From Streptomyces glaucescens (GTDB taxonomy: Bacteria > Actinomycetota > Actinomycetes > Streptomycetales > Streptomycetaceae): DNA of 64,000 bases. A program made the position numbers and the translations under genes. Under the pieces are notes generated by a model. It had not been told where the DNA came from. It searched no databases and saw only the letters and a program-made list of their open reading frames with translations. The DNA lies in NCBI RefSeq assembly GCF_000761215.1, contig NZ_CP009438.1:5287501-5351500 (forward strand). Reading direction: 5' to 3'. This document shows, one piece after another, positions 1-10,938 of the stretch (the first letter of the stretch is position 1; each line of letters opens with the position of its first letter).

Positions 1-2073
1 GCGCTGAACGCGGTGGACGGCTCCCTCTGCTTCGGCCGCATCGACCTGGCCTCCGGCGTACGCCACCACATCGGCCGGATCGGGCTGCGGGCCGACGACG
101 CCGAGCGCACACCGATCCTCATCGACTGGCGCGCGGACGTCGCCCGGCCCTTCTACCTGGCCACCGGCCACACCCCGATGGGCCTGCGCCGCCGCCGGCA
201 CATCTCCACCGAGGGACGGACGGTCACCGCCCTGCACGACGAGTTCCTCGACGTCGGCGACCGGGAACGGACCGGCCACGAGGACCCCAGTGGCGACGCC
301 GTGCTGCTCGCCGCGCTGAACTCCGCGCGCACCGGCCGGATGACCGACATCGTGCAGACCATCCAGGCCGAGCAGGACGAGATCATCCGGGCCCCGCACC
401 GCGGAGTGCTCGTGGTGGAGGGCGGCCCGGGCACCGGCAAGACGGCCGTCGCCCTGCACCGCGCCGCCTACCTCCTCTACGAGCACCGGGAGCTGCTCGC
501 CAAGCGCGCCGTGCTGATCGTCGGCCCCAACCCGGCCTTTCTCGGCTACATCGGCGAGGTGCTGCCCTCCCTCGGCGAGACCGGTGTGCTGCTGGCGACC
601 GTGGGCGAGCTGTACCCGGGGGTGAGGGCCACGGCCACCGACTCCCCGGAGGCCGCCGCGGTCAAGGGCCGCGCCGAGATGGCCGACGTGCTCGCCGCCG
701 TCGTACGCGACCGGCAGGCACTGCCCGACCCGGTCATCGCGATCGAACACGACCGCGAGGTCCTGATGCTGGACGACGGACTGGTCAGCGTGGCCCGGGA
801 GCGCACCCGGGCCACCAGGCTGCCGCACAACGCGGCCCGCGAGCACTTCGAGGGGCACATCCTCAACACCCTCACCGAGCTGTACGCCGAGCGCATCGGC
901 ACGGACCCCTACGACGGCTCCAGCCTGCTGGACCCCGCCGACATCACCCAGATCCGCGACGACCTCGCCGAGAACCCCGAGGTGTGGTCCGCGATCGACC
1001 GGCTGTGGCCGGTGCTCACCCCGCAGCGGCTGGTCGCCGACTTCCTCGCCGGCCCCGAGGGATACCTCCCCGACGAGGACGCCGCCGCGATCCGCCGCCC
1101 GGTCACCCGGGCCTGGACGGTCGCGGACGTGCCGCTGCTGGACGAGGCGGCGGAGCTGCTGGGCGAGGACGACCGGGCCGCGCGGGCGCGCGCCGAGCGG
1201 GAGCGCGAGACGCAGATCGCGTACGCGCAGGGCGTACTCGACGTGTCGTTCGCCTCGCGGACGTACGAGTTCGAGGACAAGGAGGAGGACGACCCGGAGG
1301 CCTCCGAGGTGCTGTCCGCGCACGACATCATCGACGCCGAGCGGTTCGCCGAGCGGCACGAGGAGGACGACCACCGCAGCGCCGCCGAGCGCGCCGCCGC
1401 CGACCGGACCTGGGCGTTCGGCCACATCATCGTCGACGAGGCGCAGGAGCTGTCGCCGATGGCGTGGCGGCTGCTGATGCGGCGCAGCCCGACCCGCTCG
1501 ATGACGCTGGTCGGCGACCCGGCGCAGACCGCGGAGGCGGCCGGTGTCGGCTCCTGGGAGAAGATCCTCCAGCCGTACGTCGAGGACCGCTGGGAGCACA
1601 CCAGGCTCGGCGTCAACTACCGCACCCCCGCCGAGATCATGGACCTGGCGGCCGCCGTCGTCCGCGCCGGGAACCCGGACTTCGCACCGCCGAGTTCGGT
1701 GCGGTCGACGGGCGTACGGCCCTGGGTGCGGGCCACCGACGACCTGCCCGGCGCGGTCGGGCGGGCCGTCGCCGAACTCACCCCGGCGGAGGGCCGGCTC
1801 GCCGTCATCGCCCCGCGCGACCTGCACCGGAGCCTGGCCGCCCGCCTGGACGGGGTGACGGCCGGCGCCGAACCCGACCTGACGCGGACCGTCGTCCTGC
1901 TCGACCCGCGCCAGGCCAAGGGCCTGGAGTTCGACTCCGTCCTGGTCGTCGAACCCGCCCGGTACGGCACCAGCGACCTCTACGTCGCCCTCACCCGCGC
2001 CACCCAGCGCCTCGGCATCCTGCACACCGGGGAGCTCCCGGACGGGCTCAGGCAGGCCGCAGCCACACCGTAG
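1..2073 (+). CDS. HelD-like superfamily 1 helicase/ATPase (5'-truncated by window edge)
   Basis: The frame is open to base 1 (residues ALNA precede the first possible internal GTG at 13), so the N-terminus lies outside the window. Seen: Walker A GGPGTGKT at about residues 137-144 counted from base 13, Walker B DEAQE near 475, LVGDPAQT, an NYRTPAEI motif, KGLEFDSVLVVE and a final YVALTRATQRL, which is the UvrD/HelD motif order. Family knowledge: actinobacterial HelD proteins bind RNA polymerase and release it from nucleic acid, and some (HelR) give rifampicin tolerance. The acidic insert between the ATPase halves (residues 410-445) fits HelD better than UvrD or Rep. The stop codon lies 26 bp inside the convergent glgB. 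The exact subfamily cannot be fixed without the N-terminal coiled coil. Confidence 0.85.
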   Translation, partial: ALNAVDGSLCFGRIDLASGVRHHIGRIGLRADDAERTPILIDWRADVARPFYLATGHTPMGLRRRRHISTEGRTVTALHDEFLDVGDRERTGHEDPSGDAVLLAALNSARTGRMTDIVQTIQAEQDEIIRAPHRGVLVVEGGPGTGKTAVALHRAAYLLYEHRELLAKRAVLIVGPNPAFLGYIGEVLPSLGETGVLLATVGELYPGVRATATDSPEAAAVKGRAEMADVLAAVVRDRQALPDPVIAIEHDREVLMLDDGLVSVARERTRATRLPHNAAREHFEGHILNTLTELYAERIGTDPYDGSSLLDPADITQIRDDLAENPEVWSAIDRLWPVLTPQRLVADFLAGPEGYLPDEDAAAIRRPVTRAWTVADVPLLDEAAELLGEDDRAARARAERERETQIAYAQGVLDVSFASRTYEFEDKEEDDPEASEVLSAHDIIDAERFAERHEEDDHRSAAERAAADRTWAFGHIIVDEAQELSPMAWRLLMRRSPTRSMTLVGDPAQTAEAAGVGSWEKILQPYVEDRWEHTRLGVNYRTPAEIMDLAAAVVRAGNPDFAPPSSVRSTGVRPWVRATDDLPGAVGRAVAELTPAEGRLAVIAPRDLHRSLAARLDGVTAGAEPDLTRTVVLLDPRQAKGLEFDSVLVVEPARYGTSDLYVALTRATQRLGILHTGELPDGLRQAAATP

Positions 2074-4606
2074 CCAGCGGGGGCAGCGTCAGCCGGATGC
2101 TCGCGGGACGGCCGTGCCAGCCCTGGGCCTCCGGCTTGACGGGGTCGGGACGGGTGACGTCGCTGCCGCCGTAGCGGGCGGCGTCGGTGTTGACCACCTC
2201 GTGCCAGGCGGGGATGTCGTCGGGGACGCCGAGGCGGTAGTCGTGGCGCACGACCGGTGAGAAGTTGCTGACCGACAGCAGCGGAGCGCCCTCCGCGTCC
2301 AGGCGCAGGAACGCCAGCACGTTGTCCTCGGCGGCGTCCCCCACGATCCACTGGAAGCCGTCCGGGTGGATGTCGCGCTCCCACAGGGCCGGAGTGGCCC
2401 GGTAGACGGCGTTGAGGTCCCGGACCAGGTCGCGGACCCCGCGGTGGTCGGCCGCGGCGCCGTACGCCGGGTCGAGGAGCCACCAGTCCGGGCCGTGCGC
2501 CTCCGACCACTCGGCACCCTGGGCGAACTCCTGGCCCATGAACAGCAGTTGCTTGCCCGGGTGGGCCCACATGAAGCCGAGGTAGGCGCGGTGGTTGGCG
2601 CGCTGCTGCCACCAGTCGCCCGGCATCTTCGACACCAGCGACCGCTTGCCGTGCACCACCTCGTCGTGCGAGATGGGCAGGACGTAGTTCTCGCTGTACG
2701 CGTAGACCATCGAGAACGTCATGTCGTGGTGGTGGTACTTGCGGTGCACCGGCTCCTTGGTCATGTACCGGAGCGAGTCGTGCATCCAGCCCATGTTCCA
2801 CTTCAGCCCGAAGCCCAGCCCGCCGAAGCCGCTCGGGCCCTTGTGGTGGGTGGCCCGGGTGACGCCGTCCCAGGCCGTCGACTCCTCGGCGATGGTCACC
2901 ACGCCCGGCACCCGCCGGTAGACCGTCGCGTTCATCTCCTGCAGGAACGCCACGGCGTCCAGGTTCTCCCGGCCGCCGTGCTCGTTCGGCACCCACTGGC
3001 CCGGCTCGCGGGAGTAGTCGAGGTAGAGCATCGAGGCGACCGCGTCCACCCGCAGCCCGTCGATGTGGAACTCCTCGCACCAGTACACGGCGTTGGCGAC
3101 CAGGAAGTTGCGCACCTCGCGCCGCCCGAAGTCGAACTCCAGGGTGCCCCAGTCCGGGTGGGCGGCCCGCCGTGGGTCCGCCGGCTCGTACAGGGGCCGG
3201 CCGTCGAACTCGGCCAGCGCCCAGTCGTCGCGCGGGAAGTGCGCCGGCACCCAGTCCATGAGGACGCCGATGCCGGCCTGGTGCAGCCTGTCGACCAGGT
3301 ACTTGAAGTCGTCGGGGGTGCCGAGCCGGGCGGTGGGCGCGTAGAACCCGGTGACCTGGTAGCCCCACGAGCCGCCGAAGGGGTGCTCGGCGACCGGCAT
3401 CAGCTCCACATGGGTGAAACCGAGGTCCTTCACGTAGGCCGGGAGCTGTTCCGCCAGCTCGCGGTAGGTCAGTCCGGGCCGCCAGGACGGCAGGTGCACC
3501 TCGTAGACCGAGAACGGCGCCTCGTGCGCGGGCCGCTCCGCACGGCGGGCCAGCCACTCCGCGTCGCCCCACTCGTGGTGCGAGGCGTGGACGACCGACG
3601 AGGTGTTCGGCGGGGTCTCGGTGCGGCGGGCCATCGGGTCCGCGCGCAGCGTCCGCGAACCGTCCGGCCGGGTGATCTCGAACTTGTACAGCTCGCCCTC
3701 GCCGATCCCGGGCACGAACAGCTCCCACACCCCGGAGCCGCCCAGCGACCGCATCGGGTACGCGGCGCCGTCCCAGTGGTTGAAGGTGCCGGCCAGCCGC
3801 ACCCCGCGGGCGTTCGGCGCCCAGACCGCGAAGCGGGTGCCCGTCACCCCCTGGTGGGTCGTCGGTTCGGCGCCCAGGGCCCGCCACAGCTCCTCGTGCC
3901 GGCCCTCGCCGATCAGGTGCAGGTCCAGTTCGCCGAGGGTGGGCAGGAAGCGGTACGCGTCCTCCGTCTCGACCACCGTCTCCCCGTACGCCACCAGCAG
4001 CCGGTACCCGTCGGGCACGGCCTGGAGGGGGAGCAGCGCGGAGAAGAAGCCCTGCCCGTCGTCGCGCAGCCGGGCCCGCACCTCGCCGCAGACGACGGTG
4101 ACCGACCGGGCGTACGGCCGGAACGCCCGGAAGGCGACCCCGCCGGGCACCGCGTGCGCGCCGAGCACGGAGTGCGGGTCGTGATGGGTGCCGGACAGCA
4201 GCCGCTCCCGGTCGGCGGCGTCGAGGACGACGGGCGGTGCGGGAACCGCCGCGGCGACGGCCTCGGCGGCGGGCGCCCCGGCCGCGGTCCGCCGGCCGGC
4301 CGCCTTCTTCGCCACGGCCTTCTTCACGATCGCCGTCTCCGCGGCGGCCTGCCGGGCCGCGGCCTTCTTCGCGACGGCCTTCTTCGCCGCCGTCTCGGCG
4401 ACCGCCTTCTTCGCGACCGCCTTCTTCGCCACGGCCTTCTGGGCCGGGGTCTTCGCGGCCTTCTTCGCGGCGGCCGCCTTCTTCGCGCCGGCCTGGCGCG
4501 GGACCGTCTGTTTCGCCGCCGTCTCCTGCGCGGAGCGGTCCTGGGCGGAGCGGTCCTCGGCCGTCTGCTTCGGGTCCGGACCGCTGGACGGGGTGCGGGG
4601 AGTCAC
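2048..4606 (-). CDS. glgB: 1,4-alpha-glucan branching enzyme with a Lys/Ala-rich N-terminal tail
   Basis: The product is 852 aa. It creates alpha-1,6 branches in the glucan made by GlgE. Seen: two N-terminal CBM48-type modules, then a GH13 barrel with LRVDAVASMLYLDYS (nucleophile Asp), TIAEESTAWDG (acid Glu) and LPISHDEVVHGKRSL (third carboxylate). The GTG start at 4606 has AGGAGG eight bases upstream; the frame is open further upstream, but that part is the shadow of mak. Residues 1 to about 127 are an added tail, with repeated KKAVAKKA units at 40-105, ahead of the usual LLSGTHHDPHSVLGAH opening. It is the last gene of glgE-treS-mak-glgB, 32 bp after mak, and runs 26 bp into the convergent helicase gene. 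Confidence 0.95.
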   Translation of the reverse strand: MTPRTPSSGPDPKQTAEDRSAQDRSAQETAAKQTVPRQAGAKKAAAAKKAAKTPAQKAVAKKAVAKKAVAETAAKKAVAKKAAARQAAAETAIVKKAVAKKAAGRRTAAGAPAAEAVAAAVPAPPVVLDAADRERLLSGTHHDPHSVLGAHAVPGGVAFRAFRPYARSVTVVCGEVRARLRDDGQGFFSALLPLQAVPDGYRLLVAYGETVVETEDAYRFLPTLGELDLHLIGEGRHEELWRALGAEPTTHQGVTGTRFAVWAPNARGVRLAGTFNHWDGAAYPMRSLGGSGVWELFVPGIGEGELYKFEITRPDGSRTLRADPMARRTETPPNTSSVVHASHHEWGDAEWLARRAERPAHEAPFSVYEVHLPSWRPGLTYRELAEQLPAYVKDLGFTHVELMPVAEHPFGGSWGYQVTGFYAPTARLGTPDDFKYLVDRLHQAGIGVLMDWVPAHFPRDDWALAEFDGRPLYEPADPRRAAHPDWGTLEFDFGRREVRNFLVANAVYWCEEFHIDGLRVDAVASMLYLDYSREPGQWVPNEHGGRENLDAVAFLQEMNATVYRRVPGVVTIAEESTAWDGVTRATHHKGPSGFGGLGFGLKWNMGWMHDSLRYMTKEPVHRKYHHHDMTFSMVYAYSENYVLPISHDEVVHGKRSLVSKMPGDWWQQRANHRAYLGFMWAHPGKQLLFMGQEFAQGAEWSEAHGPDWWLLDPAYGAAADHRGVRDLVRDLNAVYRATPALWERDIHPDGFQWIVGDAAEDNVLAFLRLDAEGAPLLSVSNFSPVVRHDYRLGVPDDIPAWHEVVNTDAARYGGSDVTRPDPVKPEAQGWHGRPASIRLTLPPLATVWLRPA

Positions 4607-4638
4607 GGGCGGGGCCTCCTGGGAGGGATCAGGGAAGG

Positions 4639-6036
4639 TCAGGTCGACGGGTTCGAGGCCAGCCGGTGTATCGCCGACAGCGGCACCGGGAGCCAGTCGG
4701 GGCGGTGCCGGGCCTCGTAGACCACTTCGTACACCGCTTTGTCCGTTTCGTAGGCGCGCAACAGCACCGGGTCGTGGCGCGGGTCGCCCCCGCCGGCCTC
4801 CGCGTACCCGGAGCAGTACGCGGCCCGGCAGGTCTCCGCCCAGCCCGGCACCCCGGGCCGCACGGAATGGGCGGCGTAGTCGAAGGAGCGCAGCATCCCG
4901 GCGACGTCCCGCAGGACGGGCTGCGGCATCCGCCGCTCGGCCAGCGGCCTGGCCGGCTCGCCCTCGAAGTCGATCAGCGTCCACTGCCCGGCCGGTGAGC
5001 GCAGGCACTGGCCGAGGTGCAGGTCGCCGTGGATGCGCTGGGCGGTCCAGATGCGGCCCTCCACGCCGAGCTGGGCCACCGCCTCGAACGCGGTGCGCAG
5101 CCCCGGCGCGAACGGCCGCAGCGCGGGCACCGCCTGGGCGGCGGCGTCGAGGCGTTGGACCATGCCGTCGACCAGCGGCTGGAGCTGCGCCGGGCCGAGG
5201 GTGACGGTCGGCAGGGCGCGGGCCAGCGCGGTGTGCACCTCGGCGGTGGCCCGCCCGAGCGCCCGCGCCTCCGCGCTGAAGTCCTCGCCCTTGGCCAGCT
5301 CCCGCAGCGCCAGCTCCCAGCCGTCGGCGGCACCCTGCACGAACGGCTGGAGCACGCCCAGCACGTAGGGCTCCCCGCCCAGCTCGGCGCGGAGCCAGGC
5401 GGTGGGCGCGGGCACCCGGGGGCAGGCCTCGCGGGCCAGCGCCAGGGGCAGCTCCAGGTCCGGGTTGACCCCGGGCACGATCCGGCGCAGCAGCTTCAGG
5501 ATGAACGTATCGCCGTATATGACGGACGAGTTGGACTGCTCGGCGGTCACCGCGCGGGCGACGAGGCCGGGCCGGATCTCCTGGCCGGGGTCGCGCTCGA
5601 AGCGCAGCCCGCCGATGCGGGCCTGGCTGCGCAGGGCCTCCAGGAGCAGGTCGGCGGGCCGCGGGTCGTACAGGGCCTCGTAGACGGTGCGTCCGGCGAG
5701 CGGGCCCTCGGTGACATGACCGATCAGTGCGGGCGCCAGCCGGGGCGGCAGCGCCTCGCGCGCGCCTATGAGCAGCTGGTAGCAGTCGCCGGGGGCCGAG
5801 ACGGCGCCCTGGACGGGGACGAGCGGCTGATGGACCTGGACCAGCAGGTGGTACAGGCCGAGCCGGCCGCCCGGTGGCATCAGTTCGGTGGCCGCCACCA
5901 GCGAGAACCCGGTGACCGGTCGCCCCTTGCCGGCGAACCACCGCTGGCGTGGCAGCCATTCTCTGAGCAGGGGCTCCAGTGACGCGAGGAGGCCGGGGCC
6001 GGCCGCGCGGACGGGGTGGGTGACGGCTTCCGACAT
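4639..6036 (-). CDS. mak: Maltokinase (Mak/Pep2)
   Basis: The product is 465 aa. It phosphorylates maltose with ATP to alpha-maltose 1-phosphate, the donor for GlgE. Seen: the N-terminal LREWLPRQRWFAGKGR typical of the maltokinase cap, a kinase-like fold with IHGDLHLGQCL (catalytic Asp) and LIDFEGEPARPL (metal-binding Asp), and a C-terminal DWLPVPLSAI. The length matches the family. The ATG start at 6036 lies 106 bp after treS, and a strong hairpin sits in that gap. In some actinobacteria this protein is fused to or complexed with TreS; here the two are separate genes in one operon. Confidence 0.93.
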   Translation of the reverse strand: MSEAVTHPVRAAGPGLLASLEPLLREWLPRQRWFAGKGRPVTGFSLVAATELMPPGGRLGLYHLLVQVHQPLVPVQGAVSAPGDCYQLLIGAREALPPRLAPALIGHVTEGPLAGRTVYEALYDPRPADLLLEALRSQARIGGLRFERDPGQEIRPGLVARAVTAEQSNSSVIYGDTFILKLLRRIVPGVNPDLELPLALAREACPRVPAPTAWLRAELGGEPYVLGVLQPFVQGAADGWELALRELAKGEDFSAEARALGRATAEVHTALARALPTVTLGPAQLQPLVDGMVQRLDAAAQAVPALRPFAPGLRTAFEAVAQLGVEGRIWTAQRIHGDLHLGQCLRSPAGQWTLIDFEGEPARPLAERRMPQPVLRDVAGMLRSFDYAAHSVRPGVPGWAETCRAAYCSGYAEAGGGDPRHDPVLLRAYETDKAVYEVVYEARHRPDWLPVPLSAIHRLASNPST

Positions 6037-6109
6037 GGGCTGCGTCCTTTCCCCGGAAGTGGTCGGGGGTTGCCCGGAGTGTTCGGGGGGTTACGGCATG
6101 CGTGCCCCG

Positions 6110-6135
6110 GGCGGGGCGGTGGAAACCGCCCCGCC
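6110..6135 (-). terminator. Intra-operon hairpin between treS and mak
   Basis: A perfect 11-bp inverted repeat, GGCGGGGCGGT / ACCGCCCCGCC, with a 4-nt loop, starts 7 nt downstream of the treS stop codon. There is no U-tract. Because mak and glgB follow in the same direction, it is better read as a partial terminator or an mRNA-stabilising hairpin than as a full terminator. Confidence 0.6.
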
Positions 6136-6142
6136 GCGGGTT

Positions 6143-7839
<1,697 letters not shown>

Positions 7840-7843
<4 letters not shown>

Positions 7844-9936
7844 GGTGTGGGTGACCCTCCGGTCTGCGGGTTGGACGGTCGCAGGACGGTGAGCACGTGC
7901 GCCGGCCGGATGCCGGGTTCCAGGCGCACGTAGTTGGCCCTGCCCCAGTGGTAGGTCTCGCCGGTGAGCTCGTCGCGCACCGGCACCGACTCGTGCCAGT
8001 CCAGGCCGAGTTGCGGCATGTCCAACGAGACCGTGGCCTCCTGGGTGTGGTGAGGGTCGAGGTTGGCGACCACCAGAACCGTGTTCGAACCGTGCCGCTT
8101 CGAGTACGCGATCACCTCCTCCTTGTCCGCGTGGTGGAAGTGCAGGTCGCGCAGCTGCCGCAGGGCCGGACTGCGCCGGCGGATGTCGTTGAGGCGGGTG
8201 ATGAGGGGGGTGATGGTGCGTCCCTCGCGTTCGGCGGTTTCCCAGTCGCGGGGCCGCAGCTGGTACTTCTCCGAGTCGAGGTACTCCTCGCTGCCCTCGC
8301 GCAGCGGGGTGTTCTCGCACAGTTCGTAGCCGGAGTAGACGCCCCAGGCGGGGGAGAGGGTGGCGGCGAGGACGGCGCGGACCTCGAAGGCCGGGCGGCC
8401 GCCGTGCTGGAGGTAGGCGTGCAGGATGTCGGGGGTGTTGACGAAGAAGTTGGGCCGCATGTAGCTCGCGGCCTCGCCCGACAGCTCGGTCAGGTACTCC
8501 GTCAGCTCCTGCTTGGTGTTGCGCCAGGTGAAGTACGTGTACGACTGCTGGAAGCCGATCTGGGCCAGGGTGTGCATCATCGCCGGGCGGGTGAACGCCT
8601 CGGCCAGGAAGATCACGTCCGGGTCGGTGCGGTTGACCTCGGCGATGACCCGTTCCCAGAACACGACGGGCTTGGTGTGCGGGTTGTCGACGCGGAAGAT
8701 CCGCACTCCGTGGCCCATCCAGAACCTGAGGATGCGCACGGTCTCGGCGACCAGGCCGTCCATGTCCCGGTCGAAGGCGATCGGGTAGATGTCCTGGTAC
8801 TTCTTCGGCGGGTTCTCCGCGTGGGCGATGGACCCGTCGGGGCGGTGGTGGAACCACTCCGGGTGCTTGTGCACCCAAGGGTGGTCCGGCGAGCACTGCA
8901 GGGCGAAGTCCAGGGCGATCTCCAGGCCGTGGCCGCGGGCCTCCTCCACGAACCGGTCGAAGTCCTCGATCGTGCCCAGCTCGGGGTGGACGGCGTCGTG
9001 GCCGCCCTCGGGCGAGCCGATCGCCCAGGGCACCCCCACATCCCGCGGGCCGGCGGACAGCGTGTTGTTCGGGCCCTTGCGGAAGGTCGTGCCGATGGGA
9101 TGGACCGGCGGCAGGTAGACCACGTCGAAACCCATCCGCGCGATCGCCGGCAGCCGCCGCGCGGCCGTGCGGAACGTGCCGTGCGGAACCTCCCGCGTGC
9201 CCTCCGACCGCGGGAAGAACTCGTACCACGACCCGAACAACGCCCGCTCCCGCTCCACCAGCAGCGGCATCGGGTCCGAGGCGGTGACCAGTTCCCGCAG
9301 CGGATACCGGGCGAGAGCCTCCTCCACCTCCGGCGTCAGCGCCGCCGCCAGCCGGACGGCGGACGTGCGGGACTCGTCCCGCAGCGCTCCGGCCGCGGCC
9401 AGCACCGGCTCCCGCTCCCGGTCGGGCATGCCGTCGGCCGCCCGCTCGTACAGCCGGGCGCCCTCCTCCAGTACGAGACCGGTGTCGATCCCGGCCGGGA
9501 TCTTGATGCCGGCGTGGTGGCGCCAGGTGGTGACGGGGTCGGCCCAGGCCTCGACCGTGAAGGTCCAGTGGCCGGGCGTTCCCGCGGTGACGGTGGCGCC
9601 CCAGCGGTCGGTGCCGGGGGCCAGTTCACGCATCGGAGTCCATGGGCCGGGCCGGCCCTCGGGGTCGCGCAGCACGACATTGGCGGCTACCGCGTCATGG
9701 CCCTCGCGGAACACGGTGGCCGAGATCTCGAAGCGCTCCCCGGTCACCGCCTTGGCGGGCCGCCGGCCGTGCTGGACGACCGGGCGGACGTCGAGAACCG
9801 GTATGCGCCCGACGGCGGTCACCACACCCGCGGAGGGTGGCTCCGGGGCCGGTGGACCGCTGTCGGCCGGGCGCACCGGGGGCGAGCCGGTGCTGCTGGT
9901 GGTCGGGGTCACTGGCGAGTGGTGCGTGGCGGGCAT
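7840..9936 (-). CDS. glgE: Alpha-1,4-glucan:maltose-1-phosphate maltosyltransferase GlgE
   Basis: The product is 698 aa. It transfers maltosyl units from alpha-maltose 1-phosphate to the non-reducing end of alpha-1,4-glucan. Seen: an N-terminal beta-domain (VTGERFEISATVFREGHD), then a GH13_3 barrel with YLPPVHPIGTTFRKGPNNTL, IFRVDNPHTKP (nucleophile Asp) and VIFLAEAFTRP (acid Glu). The ATG at 9936 is chosen because AGGAG lies 5 nt upstream. A TTG 21 nt further upstream keeps the frame open, but the AGGAG falls inside that short extension. The first roughly 35 residues are a Pro/Ser/Thr-rich leader. It is the first gene of the operon and faces glgP across 1 kb. Confidence 0.95.
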
Positions 9937-10029
9937 CACCGCTCCTGTCCGCGTCAACGTGGGTGGGCGGATTGCTGTGGGGAGGTGGGTTCTGCGTGAG
10001 GTGCCTGTGAGGTGTACCGCAGGAGCCTT

Positions 10030-10048
10030 CCCACCCTATTCGGGTGGG
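10030..10048 (-). promoter_or_regulatory. Inverted repeat overlapping a candidate glgE promoter -10 box
   Basis: Seen: the perfect dyad CCCACCC-N5-GGGTGGG. Read toward glgE, the spacer and right arm contain TAGGGT, a good Streptomyces -10 (TANNNT), about 95 bp ahead of the glgE start. A dyad on the -10 would suit repressor binding. No convincing -35 is visible, and the nearby AT-rich GTTAAC at 10071-10080 could be part of the site. The regulator is unknown. Confidence 0.45.
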
Positions 10049-10745
10049 CAATCCGGCACTTTGTTAACTACTCACGCGTATGTCTACACACAAGTCCGGC
10101 CCCGCGGCAGCAGGATGAGGCCGGTGGCCGGACTGTGCCATCAAGCCCGCGGTACCTGGAGAAGTCCGTTCGGTGAACGGAGCCTTCCGCCGGACGGCTC
10201 GCCGGTCCCCGAGCCCCTCGTGGCGCCCGCGCGACCGGGCCGCGACGGCCCCGGCAGGTGCGCCCTCACCGGGTGCCGCGGCACCGCTGACGTGCGGTTA
10301 CGTCAGGCGCGGAGCGGAGCGGAACCGAGCGGGCGGCCCCGGCGGCGCCGCGGCCAGGGGCCGCCGGGGCGGGGGCGGCGCCGGCGCGGAGGGGGCCGGC
10401 GCGGCGCCGTGGCGGTGGCGGGCGGCGTGCCCCGCACGGTCCGGTACCGCCCGTGGCGGGGGCCTTCCGGGCCCTCACGGGGCCCTGAAGTCTGGCCGGA
10501 AATGCGTGCTTGCCGGACCGTGCCGGTCCGCCTCCGGCGGCGGTTCGTCCGGCGCCGCCCGCGCAGGTCCGGACGCCGTCCGAAAGGGCCGTGGCGCGCG
10601 GCACCGTGGCCGGACCCCGCCCGGCGCCCGGCGCCCGGCGCCGCGCCCGGGTCCGCGCCGCGGCGGCGCGCCGTCCCGCAGTTGGGGGGCGCAGCGGCGT
10701 GTCGGCCGGTCCGGCCCGGGGAAGGACCGCGTGGGGCGGGTGGCA

Positions 10746-10778
10746 TGCGGCGTGTGGTGGACGACGTGCGGCGTGTGG
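10746..10778. repeat. Direct repeat TGCGGCGTGTGG, 21-bp spacing
   Basis: Two identical 12-mers start at 10746 and 10767, exactly 21 bp (two helical turns) apart, about 160-190 bp upstream of glgP. Same-face spacing is typical of activator or repressor direct-repeat sites, but no known regulator is recognised. Confidence 0.45.
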
Positions 10779-10938
10779 CCCGGGGGCGGCCCGTGGGGGC
10801 GGAATCGGCCATATCGGCGCGGGAAGGTGCGGGCGCCACGGTCCTTCGAGTTGGCCACCCCGAGGCCGGGTAGCCACTACCGTCGACAGGGACAAACAAC
10901 GCACATCGCGTCCGTCAGCGCAGCGACAAGGTGGAACC

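Larger units (their letters stand above)
9937..10938. other. 1.0-kb glgE-glgP divergent intergenic region
   Basis: It holds the candidate glgE promoter dyad near 10040 and a short AT-richer stretch at 10070-10095. About 700 bp of extremely GC-rich DNA (10160-10860) follows, where open frames on both strands lack family features or matching ribosome binding sites. A direct repeat lies at 10746-10778. A TTGGCC...TAGCCA-like promoter for glgP lies near 10849-10874. I see no gene in it. Confidence 0.7.

Noticed and set aside
2366..4720. 784-codon open frame antisense to glgB
   Set aside because: High third-position GC keeps the opposite frame open. It has no domain, start context or ribosome binding site, and the GH13 motifs lie on the other strand.
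10173..10938. Coding sequence in the glgE-glgP gap
   Set aside because: Both strands are open but no start has a site and the products are Arg/Pro/Gly-rich with no recognisable family.
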